A stretch of DNA of 64,000 bases. Source: Bacterioplanoides sp965200585 (GTDB lineage: Bacteria; Pseudomonadota; Gammaproteobacteria; Pseudomonadales; Oceanobacteraceae). The DNA lies in assembly GCF_965200585.1 (NCBI RefSeq), contig NZ_OZ241361.1, one strand, 5' to 3'. The position numbers were made by a program, and so were the translations under genes. Numbering within the stretch: the stretch's first letter is position 1; every line of letters begins with the position of its first letter. The notes beneath the pieces were generated by a model. That model did no database searches. It was given only the letters and a program-made list of their open reading frames with translations, and was not told where the DNA came from. Of this stretch, positions 1 to 8,372 are shown in pieces.

Positions 1-1
1 G

Positions 2-655
2 GAAGATAAACAGGCCATGCAACAAGAGCTGAACACTAGTCAGCAGCACCAAGCTCGCTTGGCGGCCGTCGAGATCGAGCAGCAAAAACAGATTGAATCG
101 TTAGAAGAAAAACACCGCCATAGCCGGGAGGCACTGAATCACTACCGGGATTCGGTACAGCAGCAGCGTGAGCAGGATATTCGCCAGCATGAGCAGCAGC
201 GCCAGCAGCTACAGGTGGAGATTCGAGCGCTACAGCAGACCATCAGCGTACAGCAAACCAGCTTGTCGCAACTGAATAATCAGAATGGGCAGCTACAGGC
301 AGATTATAGTCACGCTCAGCAGCGAATAACGGACCTTCAGCAACAACTGGAAACACTGCAGCAGTCGAGCGAGCAAACCACTCAGCAGCTGACCAGCACC
401 CAGCAATCGTATAGCCAGTTACAGCTAGAGCACGATCAACTACACAACAACAATCAGCAGCTAAAGCAGGAGTTCGAGGATCAGCAGCTTAAGGCCGCTA
501 ACGACAGTCAAACACTAAGCGCAAGAATCGATGAGAAAGTTAGCCGCCTACAGCAAGCACAGCTGGAAATCACCGCGCTAAAAGCACAGGTGACGAGTAA
601 GGATGAGATGCTGGAGCGGCTGCTCGACTCCAATAAAAAAGCCAGAACAGAATAA
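2..655 (+). CDS. C-terminal part of a glutamine-rich coiled-coil protein (KfrA-like?)
   Basis: The frame is open from the window edge, so the true start probably lies upstream; the first internal ATG is at 17. Almost the whole visible 212+ residues are charged, Gln-rich heptad sequence with no glycine or proline breaks, as expected of one long coiled coil. The stretch containing EKHRHSREALNHYRDS resembles the coiled-coil part of KfrA_N-type DNA-binding proteins found on plasmids and genomic islands. That is recalled similarity, not a search, and the DNA-binding N-terminus would lie outside the window. Any long coiled-coil protein is an alternative. The stop codon lies inside a terminator hairpin. 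Confidence 0.6.
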   Translation, partial: EDKQAMQQELNTSQQHQARLAAVEIEQQKQIESLEEKHRHSREALNHYRDSVQQQREQDIRQHEQQRQQLQVEIRALQQTISVQQTSLSQLNNQNGQLQADYSHAQQRITDLQQQLETLQQSSEQTTQQLTSTQQSYSQLQLEHDQLHNNNQQLKQEFEDQQLKAANDSQTLSARIDEKVSRLQQAQLEITALKAQVTSKDEMLERLLDSNKKARTE

Positions 656-670
656 ATCCGTTCTGGCTTT
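638..670. terminator. Bidirectional intrinsic terminator
   Basis: The arms AAAGCCAGAAC and GTTCTGGCTTT form an 11-bp stem around an 11-nt loop. The minus-strand reading is followed by a T-rich tract (the A-run just before 641), so it can end transcription of both the coiled-coil gene and the convergent gor gene. Confidence 0.8.
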
Positions 671-716
671 GTAATGTTCTAAGCGCCTAGCTCAGAAGCG
701 CTTGAACTAATACAAA

Positions 717-2084
717 TTAAGCGCGCGCTGTACGCATGGTCACAAATTCTTCAGCCGCCGTTGGGTGAATGCCAATGGTGCTGTCAAACACGGCCTTAGT
801 TGCACCTGCTTTAATGGCAACCGCCAGACCCTGAACAATTTCACCAGCATCCGGCCCAACCATATGCGCACCAATCACTTTATCGGTACTGGTTTGCACC
901 AGTAGCTTCATCATGCTGCGCTCAGGCATGCCACTGATGGTGTGCTTCATTGGCTTAAAGCTGGATTCAAATACCGACAGATCATCACCAAACTCTTTCA
1001 CCGCTTCTTCTTCCGTGAGGCCAACGGTAGCAATGTTTGGCTGACAGAATACCGCAGTTGGAATATTGCTGTAATCCATCGGCGTGGTGTCGCCGTCGTA
1101 GAAATTAGCAACCAGCTTCATGCCCTGAGCCAATGCCACCGGCGTTAAGGCTGGTGTACCAATTACATCACCCAGCGCATAGACACTTGGCACGGAAGTC
1201 TGGAAGAAGTCATCGGCGATAATGGTGCCATTGTCGCGCACTTTTACGCCCACATGCTCCAGATTCAGACCATCGGTCATTGGACGACGACCCGTTGCGT
1301 ACATCACAGCGTCGGCCTCGATGGCTTCGCCGGATTTCAGCTGACACACTAATGTGCCATCGGCTTGTTTTTCAATGCTGGCAATATCGGAGTTGGTGCG
1401 AATATCGATGCCCTTGGCAGCAATCTGCTCTGCGGCGAACTGGCGTACACCTTCGTCAAAACCACGCAACACCTGCTCACCGCGATACATCAACGTTGTG
1501 TCTGAACCCAGGCCATTAAAGATGCCGGCAAATTCAACCGCAATGTAACCACCGCCAACGACAACTACACGTTTAGGGAAGGTTTCCAGATAGAAAGCTT
1601 CGTTGGAGGTAATGGCATGTTCTGCGCCCGGAATTTCCGGCTTAAACGGCCAGCCACCGGTGGCAATCAGGATCTTATCAGCGGTGTATTCCTGCTCGCC
1701 GGATTCGCCACTTACAACAACGGTATTGGCGTCTTTCAGGCTGGCGGTACCATTCAGGATCTCAACGCCTGAGTTATCCAGCAGGTTGTTGTAAATACCA
1801 TTTAAACGGCCGATTTCAGCGGTTTTATTGTCACGCAGTGTTGGCCAGTCAAAATGATTTAACTGCCCTTCTACACCAAAACCCTTGGCTTCTTTGAATT
1901 TCTCTGAGTACTCGGAGGCGTAGACAAACAGCTTCTTAGGAACACAACCAACGTTGACACAGGTACCGCCCAGGTAGCGGTTTTCAACCACGGCCACTTT
2001 AACACCTTTGGCTGCAGCCATGCGGGAGGCGCGCACGCCACCAGAACCAGCACCAATGACTAACAGCTCATAATCTCGACTCAT
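717..2084 (-). CDS. gor: Glutathione-disulfide reductase
   Basis: This FAD-dependent pyridine nucleotide-disulfide oxidoreductase reduces GSSG to GSH with NADPH in the cytosol. An N-terminal FAD dinucleotide fold (GAGSGGVRASR) is followed by the redox-active disulfide motif GGTCVNVGCVPKK. A second nucleotide-binding fold has VVVGGGYIAVEFAG, and the C-terminal dimer domain carries the catalytic HPTAAEE His-Glu pair. With the ATG at 2084 the protein is 455 residues, typical of the bacterial family. A GTG three codons upstream is possible but less well placed after GAGTGAG. It sits 58 bp downstream of gspM in the same direction and could be read through from the gsp operon. Confidence 0.95.
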   Translation of the reverse strand: MSRDYELLVIGAGSGGVRASRMAAAKGVKVAVVENRYLGGTCVNVGCVPKKLFVYASEYSEKFKEAKGFGVEGQLNHFDWPTLRDNKTAEIGRLNGIYNNLLDNSGVEILNGTASLKDANTVVVSGESGEQEYTADKILIATGGWPFKPEIPGAEHAITSNEAFYLETFPKRVVVVGGGYIAVEFAGIFNGLGSDTTLMYRGEQVLRGFDEGVRQFAAEQIAAKGIDIRTNSDIASIEKQADGTLVCQLKSGEAIEADAVMYATGRRPMTDGLNLEHVGVKVRDNGTIIADDFFQTSVPSVYALGDVIGTPALTPVALAQGMKLVANFYDGDTTPMDYSNIPTAVFCQPNIATVGLTEEEAVKEFGDDLSVFESSFKPMKHTISGMPERSMMKLLVQTSTDKVIGAHMVGPDAGEIVQGLAVAIKAGATKAVFDSTIGIHPTAAEEFVTMRTARA

Positions 2085-2142
2085 ATAACTCACTCTTTAT
2101 CTGATATGACACTCGTAAATCCAACCGCCGGAAATGGCGATG

Positions 2143-2649
2143 TTATGGTGTCAGTGTAGCCCGAATATCAACCCAGCCCGGATTTTCTTGACGATCAACA
2201 TTGATCTGACTGACCCGGATACCATTACTGGATTGTAAATTTTCCAACCATTCAATAGCCTCATCAAAGGCCACTTTTTCCAGCCAGACGCGCAGACCTT
2301 TGCCATCCTGCTCATAACGACTCAGCGTAATCCCGCTTTTTCTTGCCTGCTGGGTAACCACTGACAGTATTGGGCCTGAAGAAGTTCCCGTGGCGCCACC
2401 AAATTTGTGAGCGTTATCAGCAATACGGTTATAGCTGGCAACCGCCCGCTCCAGTTTACTCTCCAGTCTCTGCTGATCTTTGATCAAGGGTGCGTATATC
2501 AACAGAAACACCAGCGCCAGAGCCACAAAGATCGCCACTCCGCGCACAATCAGCTGGTCCCGCCCCGGCAGAGACTGGTACCAGGATTGTGCGGCTTTTA
2601 CCTGCGGATGATTTACCAACTGGTCTTTTATCTGATCAAACTGACTCAT
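2143..2649 (-). CDS. gspM: Type II secretion system protein M
   Basis: This is a bitopic inner-membrane component of the type II secretion platform that pairs with GspL. The 168 residues hold a short cytoplasmic N-terminus, one membrane segment around residues 36-52 (GVAIFVALALVFLLIYAPLI) and a periplasmic ferredoxin-like domain ending in an NVDRQENPGWVDIRATL stretch typical of GspM C-termini. It overlaps the end of gspL by 4 bp (ATGA), so translation is probably coupled. It is the last gsp gene of the operon; no gspN follows. Confidence 0.88.
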   Translation of the reverse strand: MSQFDQIKDQLVNHPQVKAAQSWYQSLPGRDQLIVRGVAIFVALALVFLLIYAPLIKDQQRLESKLERAVASYNRIADNAHKFGGATGTSSGPILSVVTQQARKSGITLSRYEQDGKGLRVWLEKVAFDEAIEWLENLQSSNGIRVSQINVDRQENPGWVDIRATLTP

Positions 2650-3851
2650 GCGGCACCTCCGATTTTTAACCGGCCTTTAACACCGTCTTTGTCGTTGGTT
2701 GCTGACGCCACTTCCGCCGTCAGACCTTCCTGCTCCAGTGCCTGCTTCAGGGTTTGCAGCTCTGACAATGATCCGGCTTTCACCTCAACCACCAGTTCAT
2801 TCAGGCGATCATTAAAACGCATGGACTGAAAATGCAGTGTTTTTTTGCTGTTGTTGGCGGCGTATACCTTTGAGGCTTTATTCACCAACTGAATAAAACC
2901 AACGCCTTCACTACTGCCACCACCGGAAAGTTTCTCGCGCATCTGGCGATCCAGACTGCGCACCCGCTCCCCCGGGAACAGCTGCTTGTATAAATCAACT
3001 GCGGCCTGGCGTACCTGAGTTTCCTGCTGCTTCAGGGCGATATTGTCGATAAACAGATATCCGGCCATCATCACTGCCCAAACGGCAGCAATGGTTGCCA
3101 ACGGACGCCACCAGGCCGCAGGTTTATCTTCTTTCGCTTCACGAACCTGATAATCGCCGACCATCAGGCTGACCAGTTTGGTTTCTAACGTCGCGTCTAA
3201 TTCGGCATTGCGGGTGCTGGCCTGAACATCAATGCGGGCAAACGTCTCGGCAAAGCCGGTTTCCAGATTGGTTTTCACCATCTGCGCCTGATCCAGCCCT
3301 GCCGCCCAGATATCGAGCTGCTCGGCATTAAAGTCAGTTAGTTGACTTTCCAGTACCGGAGTTAATGCCGCCGCAGGAATCCAGCCTTCGAACACCCCGG
3401 GCAATAACAATTGCCAGCCGTTAAATTGCTGGCGCAACAGATTCTGCTGTGGCAATAGCTGGGTTTCGGGAATGATGTCGCGCACCTGCAGATGGTGCAG
3501 TTCGCACTCCTGAATCAGACGCTCCAGTAGATCAATGGCAACCACATAGGCGCGCACCTTTTTACCCTGCTTACCCGCAGGCACGACCAGATAGTCGTCG
3601 ACATCACTGATCAGGCACTCTTCTAACGCAAACGGCAGCGCTTTCGCCAGATTGCGATTACTGACCCCGGGCATGGCGACCCAGTGGGTTGAATAGTTGG
3701 TTGCCGACAGCACCAGGCGTACCTGACTCAGGTCTGGCTGTTCACTGGCCCAGTCTTCAAGCGGGCGGGCGTCGCGGTCAAAGTCCGCATGGATATCGCC
3801 AATTAACCAGCGGCCTTCAGCTGCTTGCCACTGTACCTTTTTTGTTTCCAT
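2646..3851 (-). CDS. gspL: Type II secretion system protein L
   Basis: GspL links the cytoplasmic ATPase GspE to the inner-membrane platform. The N-terminal ~240 residues form an actin-like cytoplasmic domain (RLVLSATNYSTHWVAMPG; ALPFALEECLISDVDDY). A membrane segment near residues 250-268 (LATIAAVWAVMMAGYLFI) and a periplasmic ferredoxin-like domain follow. The length, 401 residues, is normal for the family. It overlaps gspM and is 47 bp from the end of gspK. Confidence 0.92.
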   Translation of the reverse strand: METKKVQWQAAEGRWLIGDIHADFDRDARPLEDWASEQPDLSQVRLVLSATNYSTHWVAMPGVSNRNLAKALPFALEECLISDVDDYLVVPAGKQGKKVRAYVVAIDLLERLIQECELHHLQVRDIIPETQLLPQQNLLRQQFNGWQLLLPGVFEGWIPAAALTPVLESQLTDFNAEQLDIWAAGLDQAQMVKTNLETGFAETFARIDVQASTRNAELDATLETKLVSLMVGDYQVREAKEDKPAAWWRPLATIAAVWAVMMAGYLFIDNIALKQQETQVRQAAVDLYKQLFPGERVRSLDRQMREKLSGGGSSEGVGFIQLVNKASKVYAANNSKKTLHFQSMRFNDRLNELVVEVKAGSLSELQTLKQALEQEGLTAEVASATNDKDGVKGRLKIGGAA

Positions 3852-3898
3852 GTCACATTCTCTGATCAGGTCGAACCATTATCGACTGGTCACTACTG

Positions 3899-4963
3899 TT
3901 AATTGCTATTGGTGTTAATGTCTGTATTGGTCTCGAACGATTGCTCGGATGGCTTCTCTTCCCGGCGGGAATAGTCACGATACAATGTGGTCATCCGCGC
4001 ATCCGCCTTGTCGCGTTTAATCAAGGCTTCACTGGTGGCGTAGCGCTCATTAAGATCAACCCGGGCAAACATTTCAAAATATTCACTATTGATACTGAAA
4101 TCGCTCTTTTCCCATCTGGGCTGGGCGTTTTCCGAATTATTGTTACCATTATTACTGTTGCCGCCGTTGTCAGCGTCATCATTATCGTTTGTCTGCGGCT
4201 GAGTATATCGCTCCAGTAAACTCTGATTCCAGAAATCATCAACACTGGCATAGCCTTCCTCGCCGCGGGCACTGACCAGCGACTGGCCGTCCTGTAACGA
4301 CAAGCCGGAATCCAGCGAGGCCAGAACCACGGCGCTGGCGGTATTTACATTAAGCTGCACTTCAACCGGCAGACAGGAAATATAAGGCAATAAGGCCTGA
4401 TAGGTAGCCTGATCGAAGTTTTCGATCAGCAATAATTCCGACACATGCTTACAGGCCTGATAAGCCGGGCGATAAGGCACATCCAGCGATTCATACACAT
4501 CATCAATCTGGCTGCTTTTATCCATCCAGCGGGCGGTTGCATTAGCCAGTTGTGTATCCAAGCCAAGCAGGTTTAACAGATTCGCAAAGCGCTGAGTTTG
4601 CAGTGTTTTATTTGCTGCGCCTGCAGAAAGACTATTGAGATTAAAACGCCCCTGAGCATCGGTAATTTTCAGATAAATTTTGCCGGGTTCTAAGGGAAAC
4701 GTACGCGGCTGGGTCCACTCTTCGTTGGCGTGATCTTTTTCTTTATCGGCGTCCCAATCCAGATACAAACCCACACGCACCGCCTGTTCTGCCGCATCGG
4801 TAAAGGCCCGGCTCTGCTGCAGAGTGAACATATTGGCACTGCGCTGAATATTAATAGCCTGACGATCAATAATGGCAACCGCCAGTACCGACACCACGGC
4901 AAACACCAGTAACACCGTAATTAATGCCAGACCTTGCTGGCGCTGAGCATTAATTGCCGGCAT
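3899..4963 (-). CDS. gspK: Type II secretion minor pseudopilin K
   Basis: This is the tip pseudopilin that caps the GspI-J-K complex. A prepilin-type leader RQQG|LALITVLLVFAVV is followed by the long mixed domain of the GspK family (helix-hairpin-helix-like SAM-fold region, LNVNTASAVVLASL). A low-complexity Asn/Asp/Gly insert (NDNDDADNGGNSNNG) near residue 270 is unusual and likely a flexible loop. The ATG at 4963 is preferred (GGTGA five bases upstream); in-frame ATGs at 4975 and 4984 would add 4 or 7 residues. The gene overlaps the end of gspJ by 14 bp. Confidence 0.9.
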   Translation of the reverse strand: MPAINAQRQQGLALITVLLVFAVVSVLAVAIIDRQAINIQRSANMFTLQQSRAFTDAAEQAVRVGLYLDWDADKEKDHANEEWTQPRTFPLEPGKIYLKITDAQGRFNLNSLSAGAANKTLQTQRFANLLNLLGLDTQLANATARWMDKSSQIDDVYESLDVPYRPAYQACKHVSELLLIENFDQATYQALLPYISCLPVEVQLNVNTASAVVLASLDSGLSLQDGQSLVSARGEEGYASVDDFWNQSLLERYTQPQTNDNDDADNGGNSNNGNNNSENAQPRWEKSDFSINSEYFEMFARVDLNERYATSEALIKRDKADARMTTLYRDYSRREEKPSEQSFETNTDINTNSN

Positions 4964-5684
4964 CGGGTTCACCATCGTGCGCAATCAGCCAGATACGTTC
5001 TATTTCTCCCAGACGTGGCAGCTCAAAGCGCCAGCGAACGGCCAGCGGAACACTGATGTCACTGCTTTGACTGGTGGACGGCCAACTGGTCTGCCAGTCA
5101 CGCCCCTGAGCCTGAGCGCTTTCGCCCTGCTGTTGGCTTTGCTGTTCGACTAACAATTCAATATCCAGCGTTTCAATCTGCTCCAACACTACTTGAGCAA
5201 CCGGTTCTGAATCGGATGCCCGATCTAATACCTGCCAGTAATAACGTACCAGGCAATCGGCTTCAGGCTCGGCAATGCCCCAGGATAATAAGCGCGCTTT
5301 GGCGCTTTCGCAGACTTCATCATCAATGGATTCCAACCGATAAGCGACCCGTTGCAAAGTGCTGCGCGGATCCTGGGCGACCGGCGAATTACGCCAGCCA
5401 GCGCGGGTAAACTCTAACGGGTAATCACCGCTATCTAACAATAATGAGGCTTGTTCATCACCATAGTTATCACGCACGCTGCGATTGATGTATTGCTCCA
5501 GATCGCGACTGACCACCTGATTAAAGCGTTGCAGACTGATCAGCTGCTCCGAGGTCACTTCCGTTGCACTTTTGGCGTCAATCACACTGCGTAATAACTG
5601 ACTGGCACCTACACCCAGCGTCGCCGTAATAGCAATGGCCACCATAACTTCAAGCAGGGTAAATCCGGATAAAGAGCGTGCCAT
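4950..5684 (-). CDS. gspJ: Type II secretion minor pseudopilin J
   Basis: GspJ is a minor pseudopilin of the T2SS tip complex. The class III leader is SLSG|FTLLEVMVAIAITATLG, cut after glycine and with Glu5 conserved, followed by a hydrophobic helix and a beta-rich globular domain. The start at 5684 follows GAGGAAG at good spacing and gives 244 residues. Upstream in-frame ATGs at 5699 and 5717 would lengthen the leader beyond the usual size. It lies directly after gspI in the same operon. Confidence 0.9.
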   Translation of the reverse strand: MARSLSGFTLLEVMVAIAITATLGVGASQLLRSVIDAKSATEVTSEQLISLQRFNQVVSRDLEQYINRSVRDNYGDEQASLLLDSGDYPLEFTRAGWRNSPVAQDPRSTLQRVAYRLESIDDEVCESAKARLLSWGIAEPEADCLVRYYWQVLDRASDSEPVAQVVLEQIETLDIELLVEQQSQQQGESAQAQGRDWQTSWPSTSQSSDISVPLAVRWRFELPRLGEIERIWLIAHDGEPDAGN

Positions 5685-5700
5685 CTGAGACTTCCTCATC

Positions 5701-6084
5701 CTAATATTTCCCAACAATGGTAACCAGAGTTGCCAGGTTAGCGTCTTTGTCGTTCAAGTCGGCGACAGACACGGTGACCCGACGGGTATCTGGCAATTGG
5801 GTGTTTTCTATCTTGGTATTCACCCGCCACTCACGGCCAGCCATATCAATCACATCGTTGGCATCGCCGACATTCGGGAAAGGCGCTAAGCGGACTTCAG
5901 CCAGCTGATTCTCAGCAACAAACGCCGCCAATGTTTTATCTTGCAGGTACAATAAATTGCCAACGCTCTGACTGGTGGTTTGGCTGATGGTGGTGGCAAT
6001 TACGGCAAAGATGGTGACGGCAATCATCACCTCCAGCAGGGTAAAGCCTCGTTGTTTAGTTATAGAAAGCTGCTTGCCAGTCAT
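5701..6084 (-). CDS. gspI: Type II secretion minor pseudopilin I
   Basis: This minor pseudopilin is thought to initiate pseudopilus tip assembly with GspJ and GspK. The leader KQRG|FTLLEVMIAVTIFAVIA and a compact domain containing AAFVAENQLAEVRL (a typical GspI signature around the first helix) are visible. With the ATG at 6084, five bases past the gspH stop and preceded by AAGG, it is 127 residues, the usual size. The longer in-frame version from 6141 would overlap gspH and is not favoured. Confidence 0.9.
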   Translation of the reverse strand: MTGKQLSITKQRGFTLLEVMIAVTIFAVIATTISQTTSQSVGNLLYLQDKTLAAFVAENQLAEVRLAPFPNVGDANDVIDMAGREWRVNTKIENTQLPDTRRVTVSVADLNDKDANLATLVTIVGKY

Positions 6085-6088
6085 CGCA

Positions 6089-6673
6089 TTAGCCTTCATA
6101 ACGCTCGGTCTGCATCTGTAATTGGCTAAAACCATCGCCACTCAGCTGAACAACAAAGCTATTGTCCTGCTGATGACTCAGCTCCAGGCGAAAAGGCGTG
6201 TATTCATCGGAAGACAAAAACAGCAGCGCTGGCTTTGGCCCTTCCTCATCCCCCAGTAACTCGTCAAAATCCACCTCAGTGTCTTCGACAAACAAGCGCA
6301 TCTCGACGGATTCCGGCGTTAGCAGTTCTTTTTTAAGCGGGCCTTCGGCATAGGGTTGCCAGGGGTTTTCTGCCAGCTTGGCCTGCTCTTTGCCATCCAA
6401 CGCCCGGGCTTGCAGGCTGTTCGGATCAAGGTAGGACAGCAGTACCAGCTCCTGAATATCCATGGCAATGCCAAAATCGACATTCTGGAAAACGGCATCC
6501 TCACGGTAGGCATCCAGCAAAACCGTTAGTTGGCGGGCAAACTGTTCCGTTTCATCCAGTGCCGGATTGCTGCTGGAGGTTAGCGTCGCCATTGACATTA
6601 AGCCGCCAATAATCGCCAGTACCACCAACACTTCCAGCAGTGTGAACCCGCGTTTGCTGCCCATACCTTTCAT
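6089..6673 (-). CDS. gspH: Type II secretion minor pseudopilin H
   Basis: GspH connects the tip complex to the GspG fibre. The prepilin leader MKGMGSKRG|FTLLEVLVVLAIIGG is followed by a 180-residue GspH-type domain with VEMRLFVEDTEVDFDEL near the end. The ATG at 6664 is an alternative start. The gene sits 6 bp after gspG and abuts gspI, in the usual G-H-I-J-K order. Confidence 0.9.
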   Translation of the reverse strand: MKGMGSKRGFTLLEVLVVLAIIGGLMSMATLTSSSNPALDETEQFARQLTVLLDAYREDAVFQNVDFGIAMDIQELVLLSYLDPNSLQARALDGKEQAKLAENPWQPYAEGPLKKELLTPESVEMRLFVEDTEVDFDELLGDEEGPKPALLFLSSDEYTPFRLELSHQQDNSFVVQLSGDGFSQLQMQTERYEG

Positions 6674-6679
6674 GCTAAA

Positions 6680-7120
6680 TCAGTCGTTACTGCTGATATC
6701 GGCACCATCTTCCTCACCGCCTTCGACGCCATCAGCGCCCAGCGATAAAATTTCATAGCTATTGGCTTTTTCACGGAAGTAAACAAACTCATTACCCCAG
6801 GCATCGGTTGGTACATTATTGCCTTTCAGGTAGCCGCCAGAGCGGTAGTTTTTCGGTTCCGGCGAGCCTGATGGCTTGGAAATCAGAGCTTCCAGACCTT
6901 GTTCCGTGGTTGGGTACTGGAAGTTATCCAGCTTGTACATATCCAGAGCACTTTCAATCAGCTTCATCTGACTCTTGGTGGTTTTGATATTTGCGTCGCT
7001 GGCTGAACCCAGAATATTGGCCCCTACTAAGGCCATAATGCCGCCAATAATGGCCAATACCACCATCACTTCTAACAGGGTGAAACCGCGTGTGTTTTTC
7101 ATTGTTGGTACTTTTTTCAC
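6680..7120 (-). CDS. gspG: Type II secretion major pseudopilin G
   Basis: GspG is the main subunit of the pseudopilus piston. The leader MKNTRG|FTLLEVMVVLAIIGGIM and the calcium-binding C-terminal loop region (PTDAWGNEFVYFRE ... SLGADGVEGGEEDGADI) are both present. An AGGAG lies 9 bases before a GTG at 7120, giving 146 residues. The internal ATG at 7102 would give the more canonical short leader, and either start retains the cleavage site. Confidence 0.93.
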   Translation of the reverse strand: MKKVPTMKNTRGFTLLEVMVVLAIIGGIMALVGANILGSASDANIKTTKSQMKLIESALDMYKLDNFQYPTTEQGLEALISKPSGSPEPKNYRSGGYLKGNNVPTDAWGNEFVYFREKANSYEILSLGADGVEGGEEDGADISSND

Positions 7121-7132
7121 GTTCAATTGCTC

Positions 7133-8362
7133 CTACTGAACCATTTGTTGCAATTCTAAAATCGGTAACATAATTGCTGCGACAATCAGCGCAACGATAG
7201 CGCCCATGGATAACAGCATCATGGGCTCAAAAATTTTCACCAGCGCCGAAACCGTGTTCTCCAGCGTGGTTTCCTGCTGTTTGGCGGTGCGTGCCAGCAT
7301 GGCATCCAGCTCACCACTGTTTTCACCACTGGCAATCATATGCAGCATAATGGGTGAAAAGTATTTGGTTTCGGCCAACGCCTGATTCAGGCTGCCACCC
7401 TCGCTCACCGTGACGGTGGCTTGAGTTAACGACGACTGTATTGGCATATTGGTGACCACCTGGCTGGCAATGCGCATGGCTTCCACCAGAGGTACGCCAC
7501 TGGAGGTCAGAATCGCCAGCGTGCTGCCAAAGCGAGCGGTATTGGCATCGCGCACAAAACCACCCAGCCCGGGCATCGTTAACAAAAAACGATGATATTT
7601 ACGGCGAAAGCCATCTTGTTTCAGCGCGCGTTTAAATACGATAAAGCCAATCACCAGACCGGCAAGGATATACAGCCCGGCACTGCTGATCAGATGGCTA
7701 AGATTCAGCATAAATTGGGTTAAACCCGGCAGCTCCTGACCGTTTTTAACGAACACTTCAACAATATCCGGAACCACATAAGTCAGCAGTCCAACCACAA
7801 TACCTATCGCCACGATGGTCAGAATAATCGGGTACATAGCTGCCAGTTTGATTTTCTGGTCTGACTCCTGACGTGACTCGGTGTAATCGGCCAGACGATT
7901 TAATACACCATCCAGATGGCCGGCATGCTCGCCAGCAGCAACCGTTGAGCGATATAAATGAGGAAATGCTCGTGGATACTCCTCCAGTGCCTTGGCTAAG
8001 GTATAACCTTCCAGCACCTTGGAGCGAATTGCCAGGATCATGGCTTTGATTTTTTGTTTGCCGGTTTGCTCTGATAACGCCCGCAGGGATTCATCAATCG
8101 GCAGGCCAGCCTGAATCAGAGTTGCCAGTTGACGAGTGATCAGTGCCAGCTCCGGTACAGAAAGAGAAGGCCCCTGATTAAACAGCCCGGCGAAAAAACC
8201 TTCGCCACTGTCTTTTTGTTTGCTGGCGGTAATCTCGACCGAGAGCGGCATCCAGCCTTTATCGCGCAGTTGTTGGCGAATCTGGCGGGCGCTGTCCGCC
8301 TCCATTACGCCTTTTTGCTGTTTGCCTTTGGCATCCAGCGCCTGATATTCAAAAGCAGCCAT
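7133..8362 (-). CDS. gspF: Type II secretion inner-membrane platform protein F
   Basis: GspF is the polytopic core of the inner-membrane platform. Two repeated cytoplasmic GspF domains are visible (LALITRQLATLIQAGLPI near residue 75 and FGSTLAILTSSGVPLVEA near 275). They are separated by membrane segments around 175-195 and 225-245, with a final membrane helix near 385-405. The length of 409 residues is normal. It is 10 bp downstream of gspE. Confidence 0.94.
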   Translation of the reverse strand: MAAFEYQALDAKGKQQKGVMEADSARQIRQQLRDKGWMPLSVEITASKQKDSGEGFFAGLFNQGPSLSVPELALITRQLATLIQAGLPIDESLRALSEQTGKQKIKAMILAIRSKVLEGYTLAKALEEYPRAFPHLYRSTVAAGEHAGHLDGVLNRLADYTESRQESDQKIKLAAMYPIILTIVAIGIVVGLLTYVVPDIVEVFVKNGQELPGLTQFMLNLSHLISSAGLYILAGLVIGFIVFKRALKQDGFRRKYHRFLLTMPGLGGFVRDANTARFGSTLAILTSSGVPLVEAMRIASQVVTNMPIQSSLTQATVTVSEGGSLNQALAETKYFSPIMLHMIASGENSGELDAMLARTAKQQETTLENTVSALVKIFEPMMLLSMGAIVALIVAAIMLPILELQQMVQ

Positions 8363-8372
8363 AATTCGTGTC

